From Neorhizobium huautlense (GTDB taxonomy: Bacteria > Pseudomonadota > Alphaproteobacteria > Rhizobiales > Rhizobiaceae): 64,000 nt of DNA. The notes below the pieces were generated by a model. The model searched no databases and had not been told where the DNA came from. It saw only the letters and a list, made by a program, of their open reading frames with translations. The first letter of the stretch is position 1. Each line of letters starts with the position of its first letter. Below, piece after piece: positions 35,878 through 43,922 of this stretch. The translations under genes were made by a program, and so were the position numbers. The stretch covers positions 1 to 64,000 of the forward strand of contig NZ_PVBM01000019.1 of NCBI RefSeq assembly GCF_002968575.1. The letters are read 5' to 3'.

Positions 35878-37458
35878 TTAAGGGCGCGCTGCGGCTTCAA
35901 TTTCGCGGATCAGCGGCTCCTGATCCCCAATCCAGAACCAGTGATCGTCGCCCTCCTGAAGAAGATGCCGAGCCCCCGGAATTCTCTCGGCCATGTAGGC
36001 GGCCGCTTCTACCCTGACGGCTCTATCTCCCTTCCGATGCATCACCGTCGTCGGGACGGAAATCTCGGGGAGAAGGGCGCGGACGTCGACGTCGCGCAAA
36101 GCCGACAATACCGTCCGCATCGAACCCGGACTGGAGGCGGCGCGCAGCAGGCTGGCCCACCAGCGCTGCACGAGCGGGTCGTCCCTGACGCTCGGCGCAA
36201 ATATCGACAGATCCACCGGCCCGCCCCATTCCTTCGTGATCCGTGCAAGCCATAGGTCGAACTGCTGCCGTTCCAGCGCGAACGGATAGTCGGGGCTTCT
36301 GCAGCCCTTAGCCATTGCTCCCCAGAGGATCAGCCGGTGAACGCGACTGGCGCAGCGAGCGGCAAAGAAGATGCTTCCCGGTCCTCCTTCGGAGGCCCCG
36401 ACGATGATCGCCCTTCTGCTCCGGGCCGCGTCCAATACCGCCCCCATATCCCGTGCGACTGCCTCTGGCGTCGGGCAGGCCTCGGCTCTGTCCGAGAGGC
36501 CGACGCCCCGCCGGTCGAACAGGATCACTCGCCCGGACCGCGCAACGCGCTCGACCCATCTGCGGCAATGCTCGTCCTCGAACACTCTTTCGACATGGGA
36601 GACGAAGCCGGGGACCAGCAGGATGTCGAGCGGCCCCTCCCCTACAGTTCTATAGGCCACATGCAGCCCGTCGACCGCCACATATCGGACCGGCGAAACG
36701 GGGACCGCGGACGGCTGAGCCGCAACCGCATGTAGATCCAGCACGGCGCGTGTTTCCTTTGAGGGTACAATGCCGAGGCTGCGCCTCAGCAGATCGGCGC
36801 AAAACTGATAATGCCGCCGCGCCGAAACGAGGTCGCCGGCCTCGGCGGACGCTCTAATGAGCTGGCGGTGCGCAGCCTCATTGAGCGGATCGCATTCCAC
36901 CAGCCGACGAGCGAATTTGGCGGCATCCGGATAGCGTCTTTCATCGAAGGCCGTCTGGATGAGCCGTTCGAGAGCATGCACCAGCCGCCCCTTCAAAGCT
37001 TCGCGACGGAAGAATATCCATTCCTCCAGCTCAGACGCATCATCGAGGTGGAACCCCTCCAGGAAATCGGCGGAGTAGACCATCTCCGCCTCCGTGAAAC
37101 GGTGCTGTGTCAGCAGGTCTTCGAAAACGACGACGTCGCAATCCACGGCGACGCGATCCGAAAGGCGGATATTGACGCGGTCGCTCTCCACGACATCGAT
37201 CCCGGCCGCCTGCCGGATCTTGTAGATGAGCCGCCGCAGCCGGGCACGGGAGGTTTCGCTGTCGGCCTCCGGCCATAGAAGAGCCGAAACGGCCTCGCGG
37301 GAAACCGGGGCCTTTGCCGTGGCGATGTAGATGATGAGCGCCAGCGCTCTGCGCTCCCGCAGCGCCAGCGCAGCGTCGTCAAAGCGGACATCCGGATAGC
37401 CGAAAAGGCGAAGCCGCAATTGCAACGGCAGCTCGGCACTTGCCGCAACTTTCGTCAT
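35878..37458 (-). CDS. SARP/BTAD transcriptional regulator fused to an alpha/beta hydrolase
   Basis: 526 residues in three parts. Residues about 15-110 form an OmpR-like winged helix of the AfsR/SARP type (LQLRLRLFGYPDVRFDDAALALRERRALALI...LRRLIYKIRQAAG). Residues about 110-240 are a bacterial transcriptional activator domain of TPR-like helices (RYPDAAKFARRLVECDPLNEAAHRQLIRA). Residues about 265-526 form an alpha/beta hydrolase with nucleophile Ser in GASEGG, FDRRGVGLSDR, and His in EGDDHWFW. Such hydrolase domains may be ligand sensors or enzymes. GAGGGGGTG precedes the ATG. Its neighbours suggest no target directly: the divergent small ORF and methyltransferase start 76 and 319 bases away, and the TRAP genes are convergent. 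Confidence 0.85.
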   Translation of the reverse strand: MTKVAASAELPLQLRLRLFGYPDVRFDDAALALRERRALALIIYIATAKAPVSREAVSALLWPEADSETSRARLRRLIYKIRQAAGIDVVESDRVNIRLSDRVAVDCDVVVFEDLLTQHRFTEAEMVYSADFLEGFHLDDASELEEWIFFRREALKGRLVHALERLIQTAFDERRYPDAAKFARRLVECDPLNEAAHRQLIRASAEAGDLVSARRHYQFCADLLRRSLGIVPSKETRAVLDLHAVAAQPSAVPVSPVRYVAVDGLHVAYRTVGEGPLDILLVPGFVSHVERVFEDEHCRRWVERVARSGRVILFDRRGVGLSDRAEACPTPEAVARDMGAVLDAARSRRAIIVGASEGGPGSIFFAARCASRVHRLILWGAMAKGCRSPDYPFALERQQFDLWLARITKEWGGPVDLSIFAPSVRDDPLVQRWWASLLRAASSPGSMRTVLSALRDVDVRALLPEISVPTTVMHRKGDRAVRVEAAAYMAERIPGARHLLQEGDDHWFWIGDQEPLIREIEAAARP

Positions 37459-37534
37459 CGCACCCCCTCGCCAAGGGACGGTCAGGGGACTCCAGGCAAC
37501 TAGGGTCCTCTCCGTCCGACAAGGCAACCACTAT

Positions 37535-37777
37535 ATGAAGAAAGGCTCGTCCAATGAATATCAATCACGCCAAGGCGCATTCTTCCACCCGCTTCGGCAT
37601 TGCGGGTGCTTCGATGATCAACGTCACCGCTCTTGCACACCGAGCGTCACTACGGAGGTCGTCCCGTTTGTACCGGACCCCTGCATACCCGGGAGCAATC
37701 CCGGCACCCTGGATGCTTCTGCTTCCATCCCGATCATCCATGACTTCTGTCAACAGCCACGAGCAGGAGGTCCGTGA
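37535..37777 (+). CDS. Questionable small ORF, possibly a frameshifted gene, coupled to the methyltransferase
   Basis: This 80-residue frame (ATG 37535) ends in TTEVVPFVPDPCIPGS...HDFCQQ and its TGA shares a base with the methyltransferase ATG (TGATG, 37775-37779), which favours its being translated. A second frame from ATG 37554, with AAAGG upstream, begins more protein-like (MNINHAKAHSSTRFGIAGASM) and runs to 37793. Joining the start of the second to the end of the first needs a single frameshift near 37620-37640 and would make one about 75-residue, possibly secreted, Cys-containing peptide. Either one ORF is real, or a gene has been broken. No family recognised. The gap 37459-37776 holds nothing else I can identify. 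Confidence 0.3.
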   Translation: MKKGSSNEYQSRQGAFFHPLRHCGCFDDQRHRSCTPSVTTEVVPFVPDPCIPGSNPGTLDASASIPIIHDFCQQPRAGGP

Positions 37778-38415
37778 TGTGCAGTCTGTGTGAAAGAATA
37801 TTTGGGCCTGTGGGTCGGTTCGTCGTCACCAAAGCATGCGGGGCTCCACCGTTCAGGTCCATGCGCGAGCGTATGATACCGGTCGCGGCCGGGGACGTGC
37901 TCGAGATCGGTATCGGGTCGGGCCACAATCTGGAGCTCTACGACAGGGACAGGATCAGCACGCTGGTCGGCGTTGATCCGGATACGAAACTGCTGGCATT
38001 GGCTCACCGCAGGTCCTGTGACCTGCAGCGGGATGTCCGGCTGATCGAAGGATCAGCCGAGCGGTTGCCGGTCGAAATGCATTCGATCGACACCGTCGTC
38101 GCAAGCTACGTCCTCTGCACGATTCCCGATACGCAGACGGCGCTCGCCGAGATCAGGCGGGTGCTGCGGCCGCAGGGAAAGCTCATCTTTCTCGAACACG
38201 CCGTGGGGCGGGGAAATATCCTCCCGCATGTCCAGAGGAAGATGAATGCAGGTTGGCGGCTTCTTGCCGGCGGCTGCAATCTGGTCCGCGACCCAGTGTC
38301 CAGGATCACCGGCAGCGGCTTTGGTATAGAGTCCTTGATCGAAAATGACTTTGCAGGTCGCATGCGTTTTCTGGGACGCCATATCGCAGGGATTGCCGTT
38401 TCCAATACGCAATGA
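37777..38415 (+). CDS. Class I SAM-dependent methyltransferase
   Basis: 212 residues. SAM motif I is VLEIGIGSG (41-49); VASYVLCTIPDTQTALAEIRRVLRPQGKLIFLEH is the UbiE/COQ5-like core with motif post-I and the lid. Two cysteines, C2 and C5, occur at the N-terminus (MCSLCERIFG), an unusual pair for this fold that may bind metal or a cofactor. The family includes phosphatidylethanolamine N-methyltransferase-like and quinone-type enzymes; substrate here is unknown. AGGAGG 10 bases before the ATG supports this start over the GTG at 37774. Divergent from the BTAD-hydrolase regulator, which could control it. Confidence 0.82.
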   Translation: MCSLCERIFGPVGRFVVTKACGAPPFRSMRERMIPVAAGDVLEIGIGSGHNLELYDRDRISTLVGVDPDTKLLALAHRRSCDLQRDVRLIEGSAERLPVEMHSIDTVVASYVLCTIPDTQTALAEIRRVLRPQGKLIFLEHAVGRGNILPHVQRKMNAGWRLLAGGCNLVRDPVSRITGSGFGIESLIENDFAGRMRFLGRHIAGIAVSNTQ

Positions 38416-38470
38416 TGCCTTGTCGCGAATCTGCGGAAGGCCTATTTTAGAAAGACCGTGGCAAGGCGGA

Positions 38471-38490
38471 TGACCGTTTTGTCACGGTCA
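38471..38490. promoter_or_regulatory. Inverted repeat upstream of dnaB
   Basis: TGACCGT and ACGGTCA are exact inverted repeats around a 6-base TTTGTC loop, 55 bases after the methyltransferase stop and 154 bases before dnaB. Could be a protein-binding site or a weak terminator; there is no T-run. Confidence 0.4.
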
Positions 38491-38516
38491 AATCATCTTG
38501 TTCGATTGGCAGCGCG

Positions 38517-38525
38517 TTATCCACA
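38517..38525. promoter_or_regulatory. Perfect DnaA-box-like site upstream of dnaB
   Basis: TTATCCACA matches the E. coli DnaA-box consensus exactly, 119 bases before the dnaB ATG. Single sites also arise by chance in this amount of sequence, but position ahead of the replicative helicase gene makes DnaA-linked control worth testing. Confidence 0.5.
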
Positions 38526-38643
38526 AACTCGAAGCGGGACTGTGGAGATCGTCGGATTCTAGAGATTATCTTCGGGCGGTCCGTTCATCCGCCGCAAACT
38601 GCTGTAGGATCGCGCCGATTCAAAAAAGACCTGATTGGGTAAC

Positions 38644-40146
38644 ATGCAGGACGTAGCACGCAAGCTGACCGCGATCAGCAACAAGGACGCGGAGCCCCAC
38701 TACCGCGAAGCACCGAACAATATCGAGGCTGAACAGGCGCTGCTCGGAGCGATCCTGGTCAATAACGACGCCTATTACCGTGTCTCGGACTTCCTGAAGC
38801 CGGTCCATCTCCACGAACCGCTGCACCGCAGGATCTTCGAGGTTGCCGGCGATATCATCCGCATGGGCAAGACCGCCAACCCGGTGACGATCAAGACCTT
38901 CCTGCCGGCCGACGACAAGGTCGGCGACCTGACGGTCGCCCAATATCTCGCGCGCCTCGCCGCCGAGGCGGTGTCGATCATCAACGCCGAGGACTATGGC
39001 CGGGCGATCTACGATCTGGCGCTGCGCCGCGCGCTGATCACCATCGGCGAGGACATGGTCAACATTGCCTATGACGCGCCGCTCGACATGCCGCCGCAGA
39101 CGCAGATCGAGGATACCGAACGCCGCCTCTTCGAGCTTGCCGAAACCGGCCGTTACGACGGCGGCTTCCAATCCTTCAATGATGCAGTGGCGCTCGCCAT
39201 CGACATGGCGGGCGCAGCCTTCGAACGCGACGGCCACCTCTCCGGCATCTCGACCGGAATCATGTCGCTCGACAACAAGATGGGCGGGTTGCAGCGCTCC
39301 GACTTGATCGTGCTCGCAGGCCGCCCCGGCATGGGCAAGACCTCGCTTGCCACCAACATCGCCTACAATATTGCCGCTGCTTACGAGCCGGAAGTGCAGC
39401 CGGACGGTTCCTTCAAGGCGAGGAACGGCGGTGTCGTGGGCTTCTATTCGCTCGAAATGTCGGCCGAACAGCTCGCCACCCGTATCATTTCCGAGCAGAC
39501 GGAGGTCTCCTCCTCGAAAATCCGCCGCGGCGACATCACCGAAGCGGATTTCGAAAAGCTCGTTGCCTGCTCCCAGATGATGCAGAAGGTGCCGCTCTTC
39601 ATCGACCAGACCGGCGGCATCTCGATCGCCCAGCTTTCCGCCCGCGCCCGCCGGCTGAAACGCCAGCGTGGCCTCGACTGCCTGGTGGTCGACTATATCC
39701 AGCTGATGACCGGCTCCGGCAAATCCGGCGAGAACCGCGTGCAGGAAATCACCCAGATCACCACGGGTCTCAAGGCGCTCGGCAAGGAACTGAACGTGCC
39801 GATCATCGCGCTGTCGCAGCTTTCGCGCCAGGTGGAAAGCCGCGACGACAAGCGCCCGCAGCTCTCCGACCTTCGCGAATCCGGCTCGATCGAGCAGGAC
39901 GCCGACGTGGTGCTGTTCGTGTTCCGCGAGGAATATTATGTGAAGAACATGGAGCCGCGCGACATTTCCGATCCGAAATATCCGGAATGGGAAGCGCATA
40001 TGGACAAGGTGAAGGGCACGGCTGACGTGATCATCGCAAAGCAGCGCCACGGACCGACCGGCACCGTCAAACTCGCCTTCCAGTCGGAATATACCCGTTT
40101 CGCGGACCTCGCTGACCCGAGCTTCACGCAGTACGAAGAGCACTGA
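38644..40146 (+). CDS. dnaB: Replicative DNA helicase
   Basis: 500 residues. The N-terminal helical domain (EAEQALLGAILVNNDAYYRV..., about 22-150) mediates hexamer and primase contacts. A linker leads to the RecA-like motor with Walker A GRPGMGKTS (about 226-234), FYSLEMSAEQLATRI, VVDYIQLM (Walker B) and SQLSRQVESRDDKRPQLSDLRESGSIEQDAD, the DnaB C-terminal signature. Unwinds DNA at the fork. ATG 38644 follows GGGTAAC; no strong Shine-Dalgarno. Followed by a separate promoter for the ABC transporter. Confidence 0.97.
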   Translation: MQDVARKLTAISNKDAEPHYREAPNNIEAEQALLGAILVNNDAYYRVSDFLKPVHLHEPLHRRIFEVAGDIIRMGKTANPVTIKTFLPADDKVGDLTVAQYLARLAAEAVSIINAEDYGRAIYDLALRRALITIGEDMVNIAYDAPLDMPPQTQIEDTERRLFELAETGRYDGGFQSFNDAVALAIDMAGAAFERDGHLSGISTGIMSLDNKMGGLQRSDLIVLAGRPGMGKTSLATNIAYNIAAAYEPEVQPDGSFKARNGGVVGFYSLEMSAEQLATRIISEQTEVSSSKIRRGDITEADFEKLVACSQMMQKVPLFIDQTGGISIAQLSARARRLKRQRGLDCLVVDYIQLMTGSGKSGENRVQEITQITTGLKALGKELNVPIIALSQLSRQVESRDDKRPQLSDLRESGSIEQDADVVLFVFREEYYVKNMEPRDISDPKYPEWEAHMDKVKGTADVIIAKQRHGPTGTVKLAFQSEYTRFADLADPSFTQYEEH

Positions 40147-40249
40147 TGGCGGCCGGCCTGCCTGTTTATTGAGCACCAGGAACCCTGCATTCCTTTCGTA
40201 AGCTGCGGGTTCCCCGCGATTGCCGGCAATTCGGCTGTCGCTAATGCAA

Positions 40250-40266
40250 TTGGCATGAGGATTGCT
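40250..40266 (+). promoter_or_regulatory. Sigma-54 (RpoN) -24/-12 promoter
   Basis: TTGGCATGAGGATTGCT matches the consensus YTGGCACGnnnnTTGCW: the invariant GG (40252-40253) and GC (40264-40265) are separated by exactly 10 bases, and only one core position differs (T for C). It lies 34 bases before the ABC substrate-binding gene start, so transcription would begin about 12 bases after it. RpoN promoters in rhizobia often serve nitrogen-responsive amino-acid uptake. Activation would need an NtrC-like enhancer-binding protein; none is in this window. Confidence 0.75.
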
Positions 40267-40299
40267 CTTCCTGTTTCCAGATCAAACAGGGGAGCATTC

Positions 40300-41097
40300 A
40301 TGCAACGTCGAACCTTCATCTCACGCGCCTTGGCGACAACCGCCGTTATCGCCGCCACTCTTGCAGGGCCGCTTCCGGCGCTTGCCGATGCGCTGGAGAC
40401 TATCAAGTCCAGCGGCAAATTGCGCGTCGCGGTACCGCAGGATTTCCCGCCTTTCGGCAGCGTCGGCGCCGACATGACCGCGAAAGGCTACGATATCGAC
40501 ATGGCGACGCTGATTGCGGAAAAGCTCGGCGTGAAGGTTGAACTCGTGCCGGTGACGAGCGCGAACCGCATTCCTTATCTGCAGACCAACAAGGTCGATC
40601 TGGTGATCTCGAGCCTCGGCAAGAATCCAGACCGCGAAAAGGTCGTCGATTTCTCCACCGCCTACGCGCCCTTCTACAACGGCGTCTTCGCTCCGGCGGG
40701 GCTTGAGATCAAGTCCACCGAGGATCTCGCCGGCAAGACCATCGGCGTAACGCGCGGAGCGATCGAAGACCTCGAACTGACCAAAGTCGCGCCGGCAAGC
40801 GCCACCATCAAGCGCTACGAAGACAACAACGGCACGATTTCCGCCTTCCTGTCCGGCCAGGTGGAAGCCGTCGCGACCGGCAATGTGGTCGCCGCCGCTA
40901 TTCTTGAACGAAACCCGCCCAAGCGTCCCGAACCGAAATTCCTCATCAAGAACTCGCCCTGCTATATCGGCCTCGGGAAGAACGAACCCGCCCTGCTCGA
41001 AAAGGTCAACAGCATCATCGCCGCCGCCAAGACCGATGGCTCGTTGAACAAGATCGCCGAAAAGTGGCTCGGGACTTCGCTGCCGGCGGATCTCTGA
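40300..41097 (+). CDS. Amino-acid ABC transporter substrate-binding protein (family 3)
   Basis: 265 residues. Signal peptide of about 29 residues, MQRRTFISRALATTAVIAAT to ALADA, beginning with an Arg-Arg-Thr-Phe pattern that could be a Tat signal. ETIKSSGKLRVAVPQDFPPFGSVGADMTAKGYDIDMATLIAEKLG is the SBP_bac_3 start and DLVISSLGKNPDREKVVDFS follows. Ligand probably a polar amino acid, not deducible further. GGGGAG precedes the ATG; ATG 40255 in frame is rejected because it overlaps the promoter and gives an atypical leader. Two permease genes follow, but no ATPase gene. Confidence 0.93.
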   Translation: MQRRTFISRALATTAVIAATLAGPLPALADALETIKSSGKLRVAVPQDFPPFGSVGADMTAKGYDIDMATLIAEKLGVKVELVPVTSANRIPYLQTNKVDLVISSLGKNPDREKVVDFSTAYAPFYNGVFAPAGLEIKSTEDLAGKTIGVTRGAIEDLELTKVAPASATIKRYEDNNGTISAFLSGQVEAVATGNVVAAAILERNPPKRPEPKFLIKNSPCYIGLGKNEPALLEKVNSIIAAAKTDGSLNKIAEKWLGTSLPADL

Positions 41098-41167
41098 TCT
41101 TTTCCTCAGACTGCCCGCCGCCTGTTTGCCCAGGCGGCGGACCGATCTACCGACACGGGCGGGCGCA

Positions 41168-41839
41168 ATGCACTATATCTTCGATTTCAGCTGGATCTGG
41201 GACTATGGTCCCGTCATCCTGAAGGGGCTTTTCGTCACCGTCGAACTGACTTTGGTCGGCGCGGTGGCCGGGGTGTCTCTCGGAATCTTGTGCGCATGGA
41301 TCAGGACGCTCGGGCCCGAGATGCTGCGCCCGCCGGTGGCGGCCTATGTGGAACTGATCCGCAACACCCCCTTCATGATCCAGCTCTTCTTCATCTTCTT
41401 TGGCCTGCCGTCCGTTGGAGTTCAGCTCTCGGAACTGCAGGCAGCAAACCTCGCGATGATCATCAATCTCGGCGCCTATAGCTGCGAAATCATCCGGGCC
41501 GGCATCGAGGCCACGCCAAAGGGACAGTTCGAGGCCGGCGCGGCGCTGGCGCTGAGGCCCCTGCAAACCTTCCGCCTGGTGATATTGGTGCCTGCCTTGC
41601 AGCGCATCTGGCCGGCGCTTTCCTCGCAGATCGTCATCGTCATGCTGGGATCGGCAGTCGTCTCGCAGATCGCCGCCGAGGACGTGACCTTCGCGGCCAA
41701 TTTCATCCAGTCGCGGACGTTCAGGGCCTTCGAGGCCTATATGCTCTCCACCGCTATCTACCTGCTGTTTGCCATTGCACTGCGTCAATTGCTCAATCAG
41801 CTTGGCCGCTGGATCTTTCCGAAAGTGGCCGCCCGATGA
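41168..41839 (+). CDS. Amino-acid ABC transporter permease (HisMQ type)
   Basis: 223 residues with about five helices. YGPVILKGLFVTVELTLVGAVAG and VELIRNTPFMIQLFFIFFGLP are HisM/HisQ signatures, and YSCEIIRAGIEATPKGQFEAGAALAL is the ATPase-coupling EAA loop. Starts 70 bases after the substrate-binding gene. The four-base ATGA overlap with the next permease makes coupled synthesis likely. ATG 41168 (MHYIFDF) replaces a longer in-frame start at 41126 lacking a plausible N-terminus. Confidence 0.92.
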   Translation: MHYIFDFSWIWDYGPVILKGLFVTVELTLVGAVAGVSLGILCAWIRTLGPEMLRPPVAAYVELIRNTPFMIQLFFIFFGLPSVGVQLSELQAANLAMIINLGAYSCEIIRAGIEATPKGQFEAGAALALRPLQTFRLVILVPALQRIWPALSSQIVIVMLGSAVVSQIAAEDVTFAANFIQSRTFRAFEAYMLSTAIYLLFAIALRQLLNQLGRWIFPKVAAR

Positions 41840-42495
41840 GCGATTTCACCACCTGGGACATCCTGCGCAACCTGCTGCTCGCCACCCGCTGGACGCTGGT
41901 GCTGTCCCTCATATCCTTCCTCGGCGGTGGCATTCTCGGTCTGGCGATCCTGTTTCTCCGAATCGGAAAGTCGCCCGTCGGTCGGTATTTCGCACGCGGT
42001 TATGTGGAGCTGTTGCAGGGCACCCCGCTGCTGATGCAGTTGTTCCTGGCCTTCTTCGGTCTCGGCTTATTTGGCATCGACGTGCCGGCCTGGCTGGCGG
42101 CGGGCGCGGCGCTGATCTGCTGGACCGCGGCATTCCTCGTCGAAATCTGGCGCGGCTGCGTCGAATCCATCCCGAAAGGGCAATGGGAGGCAGGACAGAG
42201 CCTCGCCCTCAACCATGTGCAGCAGATGCGGCTGATCATTCTGCCTCAAGCGCTTCGGATCGCCATACCGCCGACGGCCGGCTTTTCTGTCCAGGTTATC
42301 AAGGGAACCGCGCTCACCTCCATCATCGGTTTTGTCGAACTGTCGAAGGCCGGCACGATCGTCACCAATGCCACCTTCCAGCCGTTCGTGGTCTATGGCT
42401 TCGTGGCGCTCATCTACTTTGCGGTATGTTTTCCGTTATCGAAATTCAGCAAACATCTGGAACGCCGGGCTGCGGCCGCCTATGCGACCCGCTGA
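41836..42495 (+). CDS. Amino-acid ABC transporter permease (HisMQ type)
   Basis: 219 residues, paralogous to the preceding permease: TRWTLVLSLISFLGGGILG, VELLQGTPLLMQLFLAFFG and WRGCVESIPKGQWEAGQSLALNHVQQ (EAA loop). The pair should form the transmembrane heterodimer. No ATP-binding gene lies next to it; an ATPase encoded elsewhere must be shared. 161 bases separate it from alr. Confidence 0.92.
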   Translation: MSDFTTWDILRNLLLATRWTLVLSLISFLGGGILGLAILFLRIGKSPVGRYFARGYVELLQGTPLLMQLFLAFFGLGLFGIDVPAWLAAGAALICWTAAFLVEIWRGCVESIPKGQWEAGQSLALNHVQQMRLIILPQALRIAIPPTAGFSVQVIKGTALTSIIGFVELSKAGTIVTNATFQPFVVYGFVALIYFAVCFPLSKFSKHLERRAAAAYATR

Positions 42496-42656
42496 CCGCG
42501 GCAGTCGCACAGGGCTTCGCGACTTTGCAGGAACAATAATGCGCTGGCTTCCCAAGTGGTCGCGAAAAGACCTCATTCGGCGTTTCCACCTTGACGTGAA
42601 TGGATAGTTCAGGCTTGAGCCACAGCAGGACACACCGCCGCATGGAACACCGACCG

Positions 42657-43820
42657 ATGACCAATCCCGATGATCCCTTCGCCGAAGCAGGCAACTTCGA
42701 GATCGCGCCCGTGCGGCTGACGGTCGATCTCGGCGCGCTTGCCGACAACTGGAGGGAGATGGCGCGCCGCTCCGGCTCCGCCCGCACCGCCGCCGTGGTC
42801 AAGGCGGACGCCTATGGCCTCGGCATCGAGGATTGCGGCACGGCGCTTTATGAAGCCGGCGCGCGCGACTTCTTCGTGGCGGTGGTGCAGGAGGGCGTGA
42901 CGCTCCGCACCTATGCGCCGGATGCGCGGATCTATGTGCTTTCCGGGATCTGGCCCGGCCAGGAGCAACTGTTCTTCGAGAACGGCCTCGTGCCCGTGCT
43001 CGTCTCCGAAGAGCAGGTTGCTTTCTGGATGTCGGTCACCGCCGAACACGGCGATCATCCTTGCGCGCTTCAGGTGGATACAGGCTTCAACCGGCTCGGC
43101 ATTCCGCTCGAGGACGCGATCGCCTTTGCCGACGACGTGTCGCGGCCGGCGAGCTTTTCGCCAGTGCTGGTGCTGTCGCACCTCCATAGCGGCGACACGC
43201 CCTCCTCCGAGCTCAACCAGAAACAACTGGAATCCTTCCGAAGGGTTGCCGACGCTTTCGAAGGTATCGAAACAAGTCTTGCAGCCTCCGCCGGGATCTT
43301 TCTCGGCTCTGACTATCATTTCGATCTCACCCGGCCCGGCATTGCGCTTTACGGCGGGGAAGCCGTGAATGGCGGGAAAAATTCGATGCTGCCGGTCGCC
43401 AAGGCGGAGGCGCGGATTATCCAGATCCGCGACGCGAAAAAAGGCGAGACCGTCAGCTATGGCGGCACCTATCAGCTTTCGCGCGACAGCCGGCTCGCCA
43501 TCGTCGCCGCGGGTTATGCCGATGGCTACCTGCGTTCGCTTTCCGGTTCCGGGGTGCCGCTTCGCCAGAACGTCAAGGACGGCGCCTTCGGCTTCGTCGC
43601 CGGACGCAAGGTGCCGGTCGTCGGCCGTATCACCATGGATCTGACGATCTTCGACGTGACGGACGTTCCGGCAGCGGAGATCCGCTCTGGTGACTATGTC
43701 GAACTCTTCGGCCCGAACATGCCGCTCGACGACGTCGCCCGCGCGGCGGGCACGATCGGCTACGAGCTCCTCACCAGCCTGGGGCTGCGTTACGAGCGGC
43801 GGTACATCTATCCCGAATAA
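42657..43820 (+). CDS. alr: Alanine racemase
   Basis: 387 residues. PLP lysine Lys49 in VVKADAYGLG; catalytic tyrosine Tyr287 in AAGYADGYLRS; the DTGFNRLG and HSGDT regions of the barrel are also present. Makes D-alanine for peptidoglycan. Several in-frame ATGs (42600, 42642, 42657) exist; 42657 gives the usual N-terminal length. alr between dnaB and radA is the usual rhizobial order. Confidence 0.96.
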   Translation: MTNPDDPFAEAGNFEIAPVRLTVDLGALADNWREMARRSGSARTAAVVKADAYGLGIEDCGTALYEAGARDFFVAVVQEGVTLRTYAPDARIYVLSGIWPGQEQLFFENGLVPVLVSEEQVAFWMSVTAEHGDHPCALQVDTGFNRLGIPLEDAIAFADDVSRPASFSPVLVLSHLHSGDTPSSELNQKQLESFRRVADAFEGIETSLAASAGIFLGSDYHFDLTRPGIALYGGEAVNGGKNSMLPVAKAEARIIQIRDAKKGETVSYGGTYQLSRDSRLAIVAAGYADGYLRSLSGSGVPLRQNVKDGAFGFVAGRKVPVVGRITMDLTIFDVTDVPAAEIRSGDYVELFGPNMPLDDVARAAGTIGYELLTSLGLRYERRYIYPE

Positions 43821-43922
43821 CCGCAAATCTTCTTGCCAGTGAAGGGAATTCAGGATTAAAGGCATCTGTTCCGCTTTTGTTCTGCGCGGAAAAACGTGAC
43901 TATCGAAAGCGGCGGCTACTTC

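Noticed and set aside
38620-40176. A 518-residue minus-strand frame
   Set aside because: Antisense of dnaB; no motif.
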